Assembly (NCBI RefSeq): GCF_030450125.1
Contig: NZ_CP123923.1
Span: 682,001-746,000 of the forward strand
Reading direction: 5' to 3'
Length of the DNA stretch: 64,000 nucleotides
From: Streptomyces sp. WP-1
GTDB lineage: Bacteria > Actinomycetota > Actinomycetes > Streptomycetales > Streptomycetaceae
Position numbers and translations under genes: made by a program
The notes under the pieces: generated by a model
Database searches by the model: none
What the model was told of the DNA's origin: nothing
What the model saw: only the letters and a program-made list of their open reading frames with translations
Shown here: piece by piece, positions 45,247 to 53,267 of the stretch
Position numbering within the stretch: position 1 is the first letter of the stretch
Layout of the letters: each line of letters begins with the position of its first letter

Positions 45247-45816
45247 ATGGCGCGTGTGGGACTGACCACCGGCCGGCTGGTCCGCGCGGGCGCGGAGCTG
45301 GCCGACGAGGTGGGCTTCGAGCAGGTGACCGTGTCGGCGCTGGCCCGGCGGTTCGACGTCAAGGTCGCGAGCCTGTACTCGCACCTGAAGAACTCCCAGG
45401 ACCTCAAGACGCGGATCGCGCTGCTCGCCCTCGCGGAGATGGCCGACCGCGCCGCCGAGGCGCTCGCCGGACGCTCCGGCAAGGACGCGCTCGGCGCCTT
45501 CGCGGACGTCTACCGCGACTACGCCCTCGCCCACCCCGGCCGCTACACCGCGGCCCGGTACCCGCTGGACGCCGAGACGGCCGCCGCGAGCGCGGGCCCC
45601 CGGCACGCCCAGCTGACCCGGGCGATCCTGCGCGGCTACGACCTGCCCGAACCCGACCAGACCCACGCGGTGCGCCTTCTGGGCGGCGTCTTCCACGGCT
45701 ACGTCAGCCTGGAGACGGCCGGCGGGTTCGCGCACAGCGCCCCCGACTCCCAGGAGTCCTGGACGCGGATCGTGGACGCCCTGGATTCCCTGCTCCGCAA
45801 CTGGCCCACCCGCTGA
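45247..45816 (+). CDS. TetR family regulator with TetR_C-like ligand domain
   Basis: 189 residues. LTTGRLVRAGAELADEVGFEQVTVSALARRFDVKVASLYSHLKNSQDLKTRIALLAL is the N-terminal HTH; the WHG-type C-terminal domain (GKDALGAFADVYRDYALAHPGRYTAARYPLD, then HAVRLLGGVFHGYVSLETAGGFAHS) is like small regulators of esterase genes. It would bind the palindrome at 45192-45210 and repress itself and the esterase 34 bp downstream. Strong GGGAGGA site. Confidence 0.92.
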   Translation: MARVGLTTGRLVRAGAELADEVGFEQVTVSALARRFDVKVASLYSHLKNSQDLKTRIALLALAEMADRAAEALAGRSGKDALGAFADVYRDYALAHPGRYTAARYPLDAETAAASAGPRHAQLTRAILRGYDLPEPDQTHAVRLLGGVFHGYVSLETAGGFAHSAPDSQESWTRIVDALDSLLRNWPTR

Positions 45817-45850
45817 GCCGACGTCTCCCCACGAAACACAGGCCGACATC

Positions 45851-47017
45851 ATGCACACCACCGCCCTCACCGCCGACCTCGTACGCGGGGCCCTCGACCT
45901 CGAACGCACCGAGCGGGGACTGCTGCCGCACCGGCTGCCCGCCAGGGCCCGCGCCCAGTGCGCCGACCCGCAGCTCGCCCTGGCCGAGTCGCAGCCCGCC
46001 GGGGTACGGCTGGTGTTCCGCACCCGCGCCACCACCGTCGAGCTGGACACCCTGCCGACCAAGCGGGTCTACACCGGCCTTCCCCCGCGCCCCGACGGGG
46101 TGTACGACCTGCTGGTGGACGGACGCCCGGCGGGCAGCGCCAGCGCGGCCGGGGGTGACGTGCTCACCATCGACATGGCCACCGGGAGCACGGAGCACAC
46201 GCCGGGCCCGGTCGCCACCGTACGGTTCGGCGGGCTGCCGGACACGCCCAAGGACGTGGAGATCTGGCTGCCGCACAACGAGCGGACCGAGCTGGTCGCG
46301 CTGCGCTCCGACGCCCCGGTGACGGCCGTACCGGACCGGGGCCGCAAGGTCTGGCTGCACCACGGCAGTTCGATCAGCCACGGCTCCGACGCCGCGAGCC
46401 CCACCACCACGTGGCCGGCGCTGGCCGCCGCTCTCGGCGGGGTTGAGCTGATCAATCTGGGCCTCGGCGGCAGCGCGCTGCTCGACCCGTTCACCGCCCG
46501 CGCGCTGCGGGACACCCCGGCCGATCTGATCAGCGTCAAGCTGGGCATCAACGTCGTCAACAGCGACCTGATGCGGCTGCGCGCTTTCGGGCCCGCGGTG
46601 CACGGCTTCCTCGACACGATCCGCGAGGGGCACCCGGACACACCGCTGCTCGTCGTCTCGCCGGTGCTGTGCCCGATGCACGAGGACACGCCCGGGCCCA
46701 CGGCCTGGGATCTCGCGGCGCTCGCCGAGGGCAGGCTCGCGTTCCATGCCTCCGGTGATCCGGCGGAGACGGCGGCCGGCAAGCTCACGCTCGGGGTCGT
46801 GCGGGCGGAGCTTGCGCGGATCGTGCGGGAGCGGGCGGCCGAGGACGGCCAGCTGTTCCATCTCGACGGGCGCGAGCTGTACGGCGAGGCCGACTTCGCG
46901 GAACTTCCGCTGGCGGACGGGCTCCACCCGGGCGCGGCGGCGCATCGCAGGATCGGTGAGCGGTTCGCGACGGTGGCCTTCGGCCGGGGTGGCGCGTTCT
47001 CGTCATCGGCGGGGTGA
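45851..47017 (+). CDS. SGNH-type lipase/esterase with N-terminal beta-sandwich
   Basis: 388 residues without a signal peptide. The N-terminal 170 residues form a carbohydrate-esterase-like sandwich (VRLVFRTRATTVELDTLPTKR, YDLLVDGRPAGSA, KDVEIWLPHNERTELVAL). The SGNH domain follows: WLHHGSSISHGSDA with the nucleophile Ser, NLGLGGSALLD with Gly, SVKLGINVVN with Asn and DGLHPGAAAHRRIGE with the Asp-x-x-His pair. It probably removes acyl groups from a small sugar or drug-like substrate. Coupled to the TetR gene upstream. Confidence 0.88.
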   Translation: MHTTALTADLVRGALDLERTERGLLPHRLPARARAQCADPQLALAESQPAGVRLVFRTRATTVELDTLPTKRVYTGLPPRPDGVYDLLVDGRPAGSASAAGGDVLTIDMATGSTEHTPGPVATVRFGGLPDTPKDVEIWLPHNERTELVALRSDAPVTAVPDRGRKVWLHHGSSISHGSDAASPTTTWPALAAALGGVELINLGLGGSALLDPFTARALRDTPADLISVKLGINVVNSDLMRLRAFGPAVHGFLDTIREGHPDTPLLVVSPVLCPMHEDTPGPTAWDLAALAEGRLAFHASGDPAETAAGKLTLGVVRAELARIVRERAAEDGQLFHLDGRELYGEADFAELPLADGLHPGAAAHRRIGERFATVAFGRGGAFSSSAG

Positions 47018-47074
47018 GTGGGCCAGGCCGTTGGGGGGGCGCGCCGTCGGGGTGCGGTTCGTGGAGGCGTGCGA

Positions 47075-47135
47075 GTGCGTCGTGGCTGGTCGCGCAGTTC
47101 CCCGCGCCCCTAGGGAACTGCCGGGCCGTCGGCTG
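47075..47135. repeat. Streptomyces intergenic repeat, copy 1
   Basis: About 60-bp GC-rich unit whose core GCGCAGTTCCCCGCGCCCCTAGGGAACTGC contains inverted arms (CAGTTCCC/GGGAACTG) and can fold as a hairpin. This repeat is scattered between genes in many Streptomyces. It lies beyond the esterase gene and is 101 bp from the second copy. The core is also a plausible terminator. Confidence 0.7.
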
Positions 47136-47175
47136 CGGGGGGGGCGCGTCGGCGGCGGTTCGTCGACAGCCGCGG

Positions 47176-47239
47176 GTGCGTCGTGGTTGATCGCGCAGTT
47201 CCCCGCGCCCCCCGAGGGGAACTGCGCAGCCGTCGGCTG
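47176..47239. repeat. Streptomyces intergenic repeat, copy 2
   Basis: Second copy of the same unit with longer arms (GCGCAGTTCCCC and GGGGAACTGCGC). Between the two and up to the sortase stop at 47292 there is no gene. Both could end transcription of the convergent esterase and sortase genes. Confidence 0.75.
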
Positions 47240-47291
47240 TGAGCGTGCCCGCGGCTGCGGGTGGGGGAACCGCTGTGCGGCCCGTTGTGCG

Positions 47292-47954
47292 TCATACGAG
47301 GTGGGCGAAGACCACCAGGTTGTCGGTGTAGTCCTTGGCCGTGTGGTCGTAGTCGCCGGCGCAGGTGATGAGGCGGGCCTCGGGGCGGGAGGTGTCGGCG
47401 TAGACGCGGTCGCTCGGGAAGTCGTCCTTGGCGAAGGTCGAGGCGCTGTCCACCACGAAGTTCGCGGTGCGGCCGTCGGCGCGCTCCACGGAGAAGCGGT
47501 CGCCGGTGTCCAGTTGGTCGAGGTTGACGAAGACGGCCGCGGAGACCTTGGTGTCCACGTGCCCGGCGATGATGGCGGTGCCCTTCTCGCCGGGTGCGGC
47601 GCCCCCGGCGTACCAGCCGACGAGATTGGTGTTCGCCGCGGGCGGCGGCTGGAGCTGCCCCGTGGCACTGAGCGTCAGCTGCGTGAAGGGGGCGTCGACG
47701 CCGATCTTCGGGATGACCAGCCTGACCGGCTCCGACCGGGGCAGCCCCACACGCACCGGGGCGCGCCCCGTGGAGCTGGCCCCGGAGGCCGGGGTCGCCC
47801 GCGGCGCCGGGAACGATCCGTGATGCCCGCCGAACATGCTGACGGCGAGGAAGAGGATCGCCACCCCCCAGAGCACCAGCCGCCCGCCACGAGCGGCACC
47901 TGACGCGTCCGGCTCCGGTTCGGGGGGCTGCGCGGGGGACGGATCCGCTGCCAT
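47292..47954 (-). CDS. Class F sortase
   Basis: 220 residues. A Pro/Glu-rich N-terminus, one transmembrane helix (about 25-43, RLVLWGVAILFLAVSMFGG) and an extracellular sortase barrel: RLVIPKIGVDAPFTQL, LVGWYAGGAAPGEKGTAIIAGHVDT with catalytic His132, and RLITCAG with Cys198. The region after the Cys (residues 199-220) contains no Arg, although the third catalytic residue of sortases is an Arg usually found there; YTDN stands where YRDN is common. It would attach a surface protein to the wall. The gene just upstream (48097-48783) is its probable substrate. Confidence 0.88.
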   Translation of the reverse strand: MAADPSPAQPPEPEPDASGAARGGRLVLWGVAILFLAVSMFGGHHGSFPAPRATPASGASSTGRAPVRVGLPRSEPVRLVIPKIGVDAPFTQLTLSATGQLQPPPAANTNLVGWYAGGAAPGEKGTAIIAGHVDTKVSAAVFVNLDQLDTGDRFSVERADGRTANFVVDSASTFAKDDFPSDRVYADTSRPEARLITCAGDYDHTAKDYTDNLVVFAHLV

Positions 47955-48096
47955 CGGACATCACCTCACTGGGACACGGCGGTACGGGATGGATGGTGAC
48001 GGCGGGGGTTCGCCCTTGCAGGAGGGCGCCGCACGCCCGCGCGAGGGGCACGCGCCGCCGGCGCTCGCAGCGCGCCGGCGGCGTCCGTGGCCCCGG

Positions 48097-48783
48097 TCAG
48101 GACGCCGGCTGCGCGGCCTTCTTGCGGCGCAGCGCGTACATGCCGGCCGCGCCCACCCCGAGGACCGCGAGGCCACCCGTGGTGACGCCGGGGTTGGCGA
48201 GCGCGCCGCCACCGGTGTGCATGCCGCCGCGCGGCTTGCCGCCGCCGCCGTCCGAGCCGCCCCAGTCGCTGCCGCTGTCGTCGCCGCCCTTGCCCCGGCC
48301 ACCGCCGCCACCGCTGTCGTCGTCACTACCCTTGCCGCGACCGCCACCGCCGCCGCTGTCGTCGTCACCACCCTTGCCCCGGCCGCCACCGCCGCCGCTG
48401 TCGTCGTCACCACCCTTGCCGCGACCGCCACCGCCGCCGCCCTCGTCGCTGCCGCCCCTGCCCCCGCCGTCCTCCTGGTAGGACTCGGGGTCGAAGCGGA
48501 TGTCACCACTGCTGTCGGTGCGCAGCACGGTGGCGAGCGCTCCGCCACCCGTGTGCATTCCGCCGCGGGGCCGGTCGTGTCCGCGGTCGTTGTCGCCTCC
48601 GCTGCCGTTGTCTTGGTCCCGGTCGGATCCCTTGTCGCGGTCACCGCCGGAGTCGCTGTTGTACGAGGAATCGCCGCGGCCCGAGTCGTGCCCGGCCGGG
48701 ACCGCGAACGCGGCGCCGGGCGTGGCGAAGGCCAGGGCGGCCGCGGCGGCTGCCGTGGCCAGGAGGGTACGGGCAGAACGCAT
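48097..48783 (-). CDS. Gly/Asp-rich surface protein, likely sortase substrate
   Basis: 228 residues. Signal peptide 1-27; a disordered Asp/Ser/Gly segment; the motif RGGMHTGGGAL at 73-83 and again at 185-195; four copies of a 14-residue Gly/Arg/Lys/Asp repeat (115-170). The C-terminus is a wall-sorting signal: LANPG (195-199), a hydrophobic stretch GGLAVLGVGAAGMYAL (203-218) and RRKK. LANPG differs from the LPXTG/LAXTG motifs of classical sortase substrates. GGAAGGA precedes the ATG. A 142-bp gap separates it from the sortase, suggesting co-function. Confidence 0.8.
   Translation of the reverse strand: MRSARTLLATAAAAAALAFATPGAAFAVPAGHDSGRGDSSYNSDSGGDRDKGSDRDQDNGSGGDNDRGHDRPRGGMHTGGGALATVLRTDSSGDIRFDPESYQEDGGGRGGSDEGGGGGGRGKGGDDDSGGGGGRGKGGDDDSGGGGGRGKGSDDDSGGGGGRGKGGDDSGSDWGGSDGGGGKPRGGMHTGGGALANPGVTTGGLAVLGVGAAGMYALRRKKAAQPAS
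48274..48441 (-). repeat. 42-bp tandem repeats coding for Gly/Asp-rich units
   Basis: Four near-identical units, 42 bp each, encode GGGGGRGKGGDDDS-like peptides in the surface protein. Differences are limited to single codons (Gly to Ser in unit 3), so the array could vary in copy number by slippage or recombination. Confidence 0.8.
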
Positions 48784-49045
48784 CGTGTAGTCCTTCCGCC
48801 GTGACCGGGCAGCGGACGCCTCATCAGCTGGATGGACCCGGTCTCGACATGAACCACCGTCAGTGAGGCCCCCGGCTCCCACCATCCGAGCCGCCCAGCC
48901 GTGTCAACGGCCCACCCGTCTGCCACAGTGCGCCCTGTCCCGCGCCCCCCGTCCGGTCCAATCCGAACCCCCGCCGGACCGTGTCGCGTCCCGCCGGGCG
49001 GAAGCCCGGCGGAGAAGCCGGGAGGGGTTCGCGGGTCGTCCTTGT

Positions 49046-49061
49046 TATGACAGCGGTCATA
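49046..49061. promoter_or_regulatory. TATGAC inverted repeat before the SCO6745-like gene
   Basis: TATGAC-AGCG-GTCATA, perfect 6-bp arms, 69 bp before the GTG start at 49130. It resembles a TetR/MarR-class operator. The remaining gap 48784-49129 holds no gene and must carry the two divergent promoters. Confidence 0.4.
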
Positions 49062-49129
49062 GCGCAGTCTGGTGCCGGACGGTACGACGGCACACGGCCC
49101 CAGAGCGGCCGAGGCGGTGGGAGGCGGCA

Positions 49130-50008
49130 GTGGCGGACGGGATGGCGCGGGCCCTGTGGGAGCGCTACGAACCGGTGCACGACCTCGTGTACTTCGCGCC
49201 GCAGGCGCACCAGGCCGCGAAGGACCTCGGTCTGCGCGGCTACTGGATGGGCTACTTCGCGCTGCGGGCCGCCCCGCTCGGCCCGGTCTCCCCCGCCGTC
49301 GTGACGAGCGGCTTCTACGTCTTCCACCCCGACCGGGTGGCCAGGGCGCTGCCGGATGCCTGGGGGTACGCGGCCCCCGAGCGGATCCTCGCGGCCCGCG
49401 AGGCCGCCATGGACGCGGCGATGACCGGGCTGTACGGACCGGAGGCCACCGGTTCCGCCGCGTTCGCCGAGGCCGCCGATCTCGCCTGGGAGGCCGCGGC
49501 GGCCGCGGACACCACGGGCCGGGTGCTGGCTGCCGCCAACCAGGCGCTGGAGCGCCCGGAGCGGCCCACGGCCCGGCTGTGGCAGGCGCTGACGACCCTG
49601 CGCGAGCACCGGGGCGACGGGCATGTCGCGGTACTGGTGGGCCAGGGGCTCGGGCCGGTCGAGGCCATGGTGCTCAAGGCGGCCGCCGGCGAGTCGGACG
49701 AGGGGTTTTTGCGGGAGACCCGCAAGTGGGCGCCGAGCGACTGGACGGCGGCTGGCGTCCGGCTGCGGGAGCGCGGGCTGCTCGCCGAGGACGGATCGCT
49801 CACCGCGTCCGGGGCGGCGGCGCGCGCGCAGGTCGAGGCGCTGACCGACGCGGCGGCCGAGAGCCCCTGGCGCGCCCTCGGCCCGGACCGCACCGCCCGG
49901 CTGGCCGCGCTGCTGGATCCCCTGGCCCGCGCGGTGCAGGACTCGGATCTGCTGCCGCCCGGCAACCCGGTGGGTCTGCCCGCGCGTTCGGCCCCGGTCG
50001 GCGACTGA
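49130..50008 (+). CDS. SCO6745 family protein
   Basis: 292 residues of the actinobacterial SCO6745 family: MARALWERYEPVHDLVYFAPQAHQAAKDLGLRGYWMGYFALRAAPLGPVSP is its conserved start, with FYVFHPDRVARALPDAW, then a C-terminal winged-helix-like region (GGDEGFLRETRKWAPSDW-like and GVRLRERGLLAEDGSLTASG). It is helical and probably regulatory; no activity is established. GTG 49130 is 6 bp after GGGAGG. Confidence 0.8.
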   Translation: MADGMARALWERYEPVHDLVYFAPQAHQAAKDLGLRGYWMGYFALRAAPLGPVSPAVVTSGFYVFHPDRVARALPDAWGYAAPERILAAREAAMDAAMTGLYGPEATGSAAFAEAADLAWEAAAAADTTGRVLAAANQALERPERPTARLWQALTTLREHRGDGHVAVLVGQGLGPVEAMVLKAAAGESDEGFLRETRKWAPSDWTAAGVRLRERGLLAEDGSLTASGAAARAQVEALTDAAAESPWRALGPDRTARLAALLDPLARAVQDSDLLPPGNPVGLPARSAPVGD

Positions 50009-50164
50009 CGGTACGGCGGGCGCCTCGTGTGGCCACTTCGCGCACTCACGCCGCCCACGCGGCACCGATCCGCGCGCGAGGCTCCGCCGAATGGCCTGAA
50101 AGCGTCGTAGTAACGGTCGAAGTAGCCTCTCCTGACCTGGTGTTGTCCGCCGTACTCTGAAGCC

Positions 50165-51031
50165 GTGGTCACGCGAGACGAGGATCCTGGACAGGCGGCG
50201 TCCCGGCTCACCGGGCGCCCCGTCGGCGCGGCGCGGGGGCTGTCCGGGTCGCCCGTGGAGGTGCTGCTGGACGACGGCACCCCGGTGATGGTCAAGCGCG
50301 CCGACGCCCCCGGTGCGGTCCGCGCGGAGGTGGCGGGGCTGCGCTGGCTGGCCGCGGCGGGCGCCGTACGGGTGCCGGAGGTGCTCGGGCACGACGAGCG
50401 CTGGATGGTGACCGAGCGGGTGGCGACCGGGGAACCCGACGCGAAGGCTGCGCTCCGTTTCGGTCAGGCCCTGGCCGCCCTGCACGCGTCCGGCGCGCCC
50501 CGCTTCGGTTCGGCGCCGCCCGGCGGCCCGAAGGACGCGTACATCGGGCTCGCACCCATGCGCAACACCGAGGGCGCCGAGTGGTCCGGCTGGTACGCCG
50601 AGCACCGGGTGCTGCCGTACGTGCGCGGCGCGGTCGGGCGCGGGACGCTCCGGCCGGGCGAGGCGGCGGTGTTCGAGCGGCTCTGCGCCCGGCTGCCGGA
50701 ACTGGCGGGGCCCGCGGAACCGCCCGCGCGGCTGCACGGCGACCTGTGGAACGGCAATGTGCTGTGGGGCGCCGACGGCGAGGTGCGGCTCATCGACCCG
50801 GCCGCGCACGGCGGGCACCGGGAGACCGATCTGGCGATGCTCCAGCTCTTCGGCTGCCCGCACCTCGACCGGGTCCTCGCGGGGTACCGGGAATCGGCGC
50901 CGCTCGCCGACGGCTGGCGCGAACGCGTCGGCGTCCACCAGCTCTTCCCGCTCCTCGTGCACGCGGTGCTGTTCGGCCGCGGATACGCGGAGCAGGCACT
51001 GTCCGTGGCGCGCGGGGCACTCGCTGTGTGA
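50165..51031 (+). CDS. Fructosamine/ketosamine-3-kinase family protein
   Basis: 288 residues with the aminoglycoside-phosphotransferase-like kinase fold. VMVKRADAPGAVRAEVAGLRWLAAAGAVRVPEVLG holds the ATP-binding Lys; ARLHGDLWNGNVLWG is the catalytic loop with Asp and Asn; LIDPAAHGGHRETDLAMLQLFG is the DxD-like metal site. It phosphorylates glycated protein lysines so they break down, a deglycation step. GTG start at 50165 without a good ribosome site. Plus strand, 156 bp after the SCO6745-like gene. Confidence 0.9.
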   Translation: MVTRDEDPGQAASRLTGRPVGAARGLSGSPVEVLLDDGTPVMVKRADAPGAVRAEVAGLRWLAAAGAVRVPEVLGHDERWMVTERVATGEPDAKAALRFGQALAALHASGAPRFGSAPPGGPKDAYIGLAPMRNTEGAEWSGWYAEHRVLPYVRGAVGRGTLRPGEAAVFERLCARLPELAGPAEPPARLHGDLWNGNVLWGADGEVRLIDPAAHGGHRETDLAMLQLFGCPHLDRVLAGYRESAPLADGWRERVGVHQLFPLLVHAVLFGRGYAEQALSVARGALAV

Positions 51032-51091
51032 GCGGGGGCGTCCGGCACCGCGGCGGAAGGCGCCCATCCGCGCCATGGTCACGCAGCGTAA

Positions 51092-51120
51092 GGAAACCAA
51101 TCACCCGTTCGAATCGTATA
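51092..51120 (+). promoter_or_regulatory. Promoter candidate of the RiPP operon
   Basis: GGAAAC (51092-51097), 17-bp spacer, CGTATA (51115-51120): the layout of an ECF-sigma promoter (GGAAC...CGT). An alternative -10 TATAAG overlaps at 51117-51122. The start of the precursor gene is 30 bp downstream with AGGGAGAG as ribosome site. Confidence 0.45.
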
Positions 51121-51150
51121 AGGACGTGAAAGCCGAACCAGGGAGAGACC

Positions 51151-51342
51151 ATGCAACCGTTCACGCTCAACTACGCGCGCCCGGCTGTGCAGTTGGAAGT
51201 AACCGTTCCGTACGCGTACGACTCCGGACTGCAGTTGAACGTCCTCCCGGACGGGCGGATCGCCGCGACGGACCACGCGACCCTGCGCGCGCTGGGGACC
51301 ACGACCTCGACCGCCGGTTCCAAGACGCACTTCGACGACTGA
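51151..51342 (+). CDS. ATP-grasp-modified RiPP precursor peptide
   Basis: 63 residues: a leader part with NYARPAVQLEVTVPYAYDSGLQLNV and an end TLRALGTTTSTAGSKTHFDD rich in Thr, Ser, Lys and Asp. This is the layout of ATP-grasp target peptides (TIGR04186-like), in which a Thr/Asp/Glu/Lys-rich core near the C-terminus is cross-linked by ester or amide bonds. It has a near-perfect ribosome site and lies 18 bp before the ATP-grasp enzyme gene. The final product and number of rings are unknown. Confidence 0.8.
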   Translation: MQPFTLNYARPAVQLEVTVPYAYDSGLQLNVLPDGRIAATDHATLRALGTTTSTAGSKTHFDD

Positions 51343-51360
51343 GCCACGGACCCGAAGACG

Positions 51361-52344
51361 ATGACCGTGCTCATCCTGACCAGTGACGAAGACGTGACGG
51401 CGGACATGGTGGTCCTCCGCCTCCGCGAGGCCCAGGTGCCCGTCGTCCGGCTCGACCCCGCCGATCTGACCGACGGGGTCGCGCTGTCGGGCGAGTACGC
51501 GCACGGCGCCTGCCACGGGCAACTGTCCGTCGGCGGGCGCCTGGTGGACCTGGACGGCCTGCGCTCCGTCTGGGTGCGCAGGCCCGGGGCGGCGGCGGCG
51601 CGCGCCGCCCAGCCGTCCGCCTGGCTGACCGAGGAGTCCGCGCAGGCGCTGTACGGCATGCTCCGCTGCACGGACGCACGCTGGATGAACCATCCGGACG
51701 CCGCCCGCCGCGCCCGGTACAAGCCCTGGCAGCTTCGGCACGCCCAGCGCAGCGGACTCGGCGTGCCGGCCACACTGATCACCACGTTCCCGGGCGCGGC
51801 AAGGGAGTTCGCGGAGCGTCACCCGGACCTGGTGGTCAAGCCGGTCTCCGGAGCGCATCCGCAGGAGCCGCCGCGGGCGGTGCCGACCAGCAGGGTCGCG
51901 CCGGACGCGGACTTCTCGGCGGTCGCCTACGGCCCGACGCTGCTCCAGCAACGCGTCGTGAAGCAGGCCGACATCCGGCTCACCGCCGTCGGCGACACCC
52001 TGCTGGCGGCCCGCAAGCCGGTGGATCCGGACGCCCATCCCGACGACGTGGACGTCCGGTTCGCCCCGTCCGTGTCACCGTGGCTGCCGGTGACGGTGCC
52101 CGCGTGGGTCGCCGAGGGGGTCCTGCGCTATCTCCGGGGAGCGGAACTGGCGTACGGTGCGTTCGACTTCGCGGAGGACGCGGACGGCGTCTGGTGGTTC
52201 CTGGAGTGCAACCAGTCCGGCCAGTTCGGGTTCGTGGAGATGGACACCGGGCAGCCGATCGCCGCGACCATCGCCGAATGGCTCGCGGGGGACGGGCTTT
52301 CGGGGGACGGACGGACGAACGCCGCCACGGGCGCGGGCCGTTGA
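51361..52344 (+). CDS. ATP-grasp peptide maturase
   Basis: 327 residues of the ATP-grasp ribosomal peptide maturase family (GRASP_SAV_5884-like). VLILTSDEDVTADMVVLRLREAQVPVVRLDPADLT is the N-terminal domain; VWVRRPG, MNHPDAARRARYKPWQLRHAQRSGLGVPATLIT and LVVKPVSG are ATP-binding segments; AYGAFDFAEDADGVWWFLECNQSGQFGFVE carries the metal-binding Glu-x-Asn. It should use ATP to join side-chain carboxylates of the precursor to Thr/Ser hydroxyls or Lys amines. The usual methyltransferase partner is absent next door. Confidence 0.9.
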   Translation: MTVLILTSDEDVTADMVVLRLREAQVPVVRLDPADLTDGVALSGEYAHGACHGQLSVGGRLVDLDGLRSVWVRRPGAAAARAAQPSAWLTEESAQALYGMLRCTDARWMNHPDAARRARYKPWQLRHAQRSGLGVPATLITTFPGAAREFAERHPDLVVKPVSGAHPQEPPRAVPTSRVAPDADFSAVAYGPTLLQQRVVKQADIRLTAVGDTLLAARKPVDPDAHPDDVDVRFAPSVSPWLPVTVPAWVAEGVLRYLRGAELAYGAFDFAEDADGVWWFLECNQSGQFGFVEMDTGQPIAATIAEWLAGDGLSGDGRTNAATGAGR

Positions 52345-52379
52345 GGTCGCCAGGACCGGTTCGGAGAGAGGAACGTCAT

Positions 52380-53267
52380 ATGCGCATCGGACTGCTGGGA
52401 ACGGGCCCCTGGGCGACGGCGGCCTACGCCCCCGCCCTCGCCGGGCACCCCGGCCTGGAGTTCGCCGGGGTGTGGGGCCGCCGCCCGGAGGCGGCCGCCG
52501 AGCTGGCCCAGCGGTACGACGTCAGGCCGTACGCCGACGTGGACGCGCTGCTGGCCGACGTGGACGCGGTAGCGGTCGCCCTGCCGCCCTCCGTGCAGGC
52601 CCCGCTGGCGGCGCGGGCGGCGCGGGCCGGGCGGCATCTGCTCCTCGACAAGCCGCTCGCGCTGTCGGTCGCCGACGCGCGTGCGGTGGCCGAGGAGGCG
52701 GAGCGTACCGGGGTGGCCTCGGTGGTGTTCTTCACCGCGCGCTTCCAGAAGGAGCCCCAGGCGTGGATCGAGGAACAGGCCGCGCTGGCGGGCTGGTTCA
52801 CGGCGCGGGCGCACTGGCTGGGGGCGGTGTTCACGACCGACAGCCCCTTCGCGGCCTCTCCGTGGCGTCAGGAGAAGGGCGCGCTGTGGGACCTGGGCCC
52901 GCACGCGCTGTCCGTGCTGATGCCGATCCTCGGTGACGTCACCCGGGTGGTGGCGGCGGGCCACGGCCCGCAAGGCACCGTGCACCTGATCCTCGACCAT
53001 GCCGCCGGGGCCTCCAGCACGGTCACCCTCAGCCAGACGGTGCCACCGGCGGCCGCGGGCACCGAGTACGAGCTGCGCGGCGAATCCGGCGCCACGGTCA
53101 TGCCCGCCGCCTCCGAGGACGCCGTCACCGCCCTCACCCGAGCCGCCGACGCCCTCCTGGTCTCCGCCGGGACCGGCCGCCCGCACCCCTGCGACGCGTC
53201 CTTCGGTCTGCGGGTCACGGAGATCCTGGCGGCGGCGGAGGCCCGCCTGGCGGCGCACACGGAGTGA
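52380..53267 (+). CDS. Gfo/Idh/MocA family oxidoreductase
   Basis: 295 residues. MRIGLLGTGPWATAAYAPALAG is the NAD(P)-binding site; LLLDKPLALSVADARAV contains the family's conserved Lys-Pro; SPWRQEKGALWDLGPHALSVLM holds the catalytic Asp/His set. It is a typical sugar or imino-alcohol dehydrogenase family member. It begins 36 bp after the ATP-grasp gene with GAGAGGAAC as ribosome site and may modify or supply a group for the RiPP. It overlaps the convergent methyltransferase gene by 53 bp. Confidence 0.88.
   Translation: MRIGLLGTGPWATAAYAPALAGHPGLEFAGVWGRRPEAAAELAQRYDVRPYADVDALLADVDAVAVALPPSVQAPLAARAARAGRHLLLDKPLALSVADARAVAEEAERTGVASVVFFTARFQKEPQAWIEEQAALAGWFTARAHWLGAVFTTDSPFAASPWRQEKGALWDLGPHALSVLMPILGDVTRVVAAGHGPQGTVHLILDHAAGASSTVTLSQTVPPAAAGTEYELRGESGATVMPAASEDAVTALTRAADALLVSAGTGRPHPCDASFGLRVTEILAAAEARLAAHTE

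Noticed and set aside
48237..48450. Possible CRISPR-like repeat array
   Set aside because: The repeats are 42 bp, in frame, without spacers, and encode a Gly/Asp-rich protein segment.
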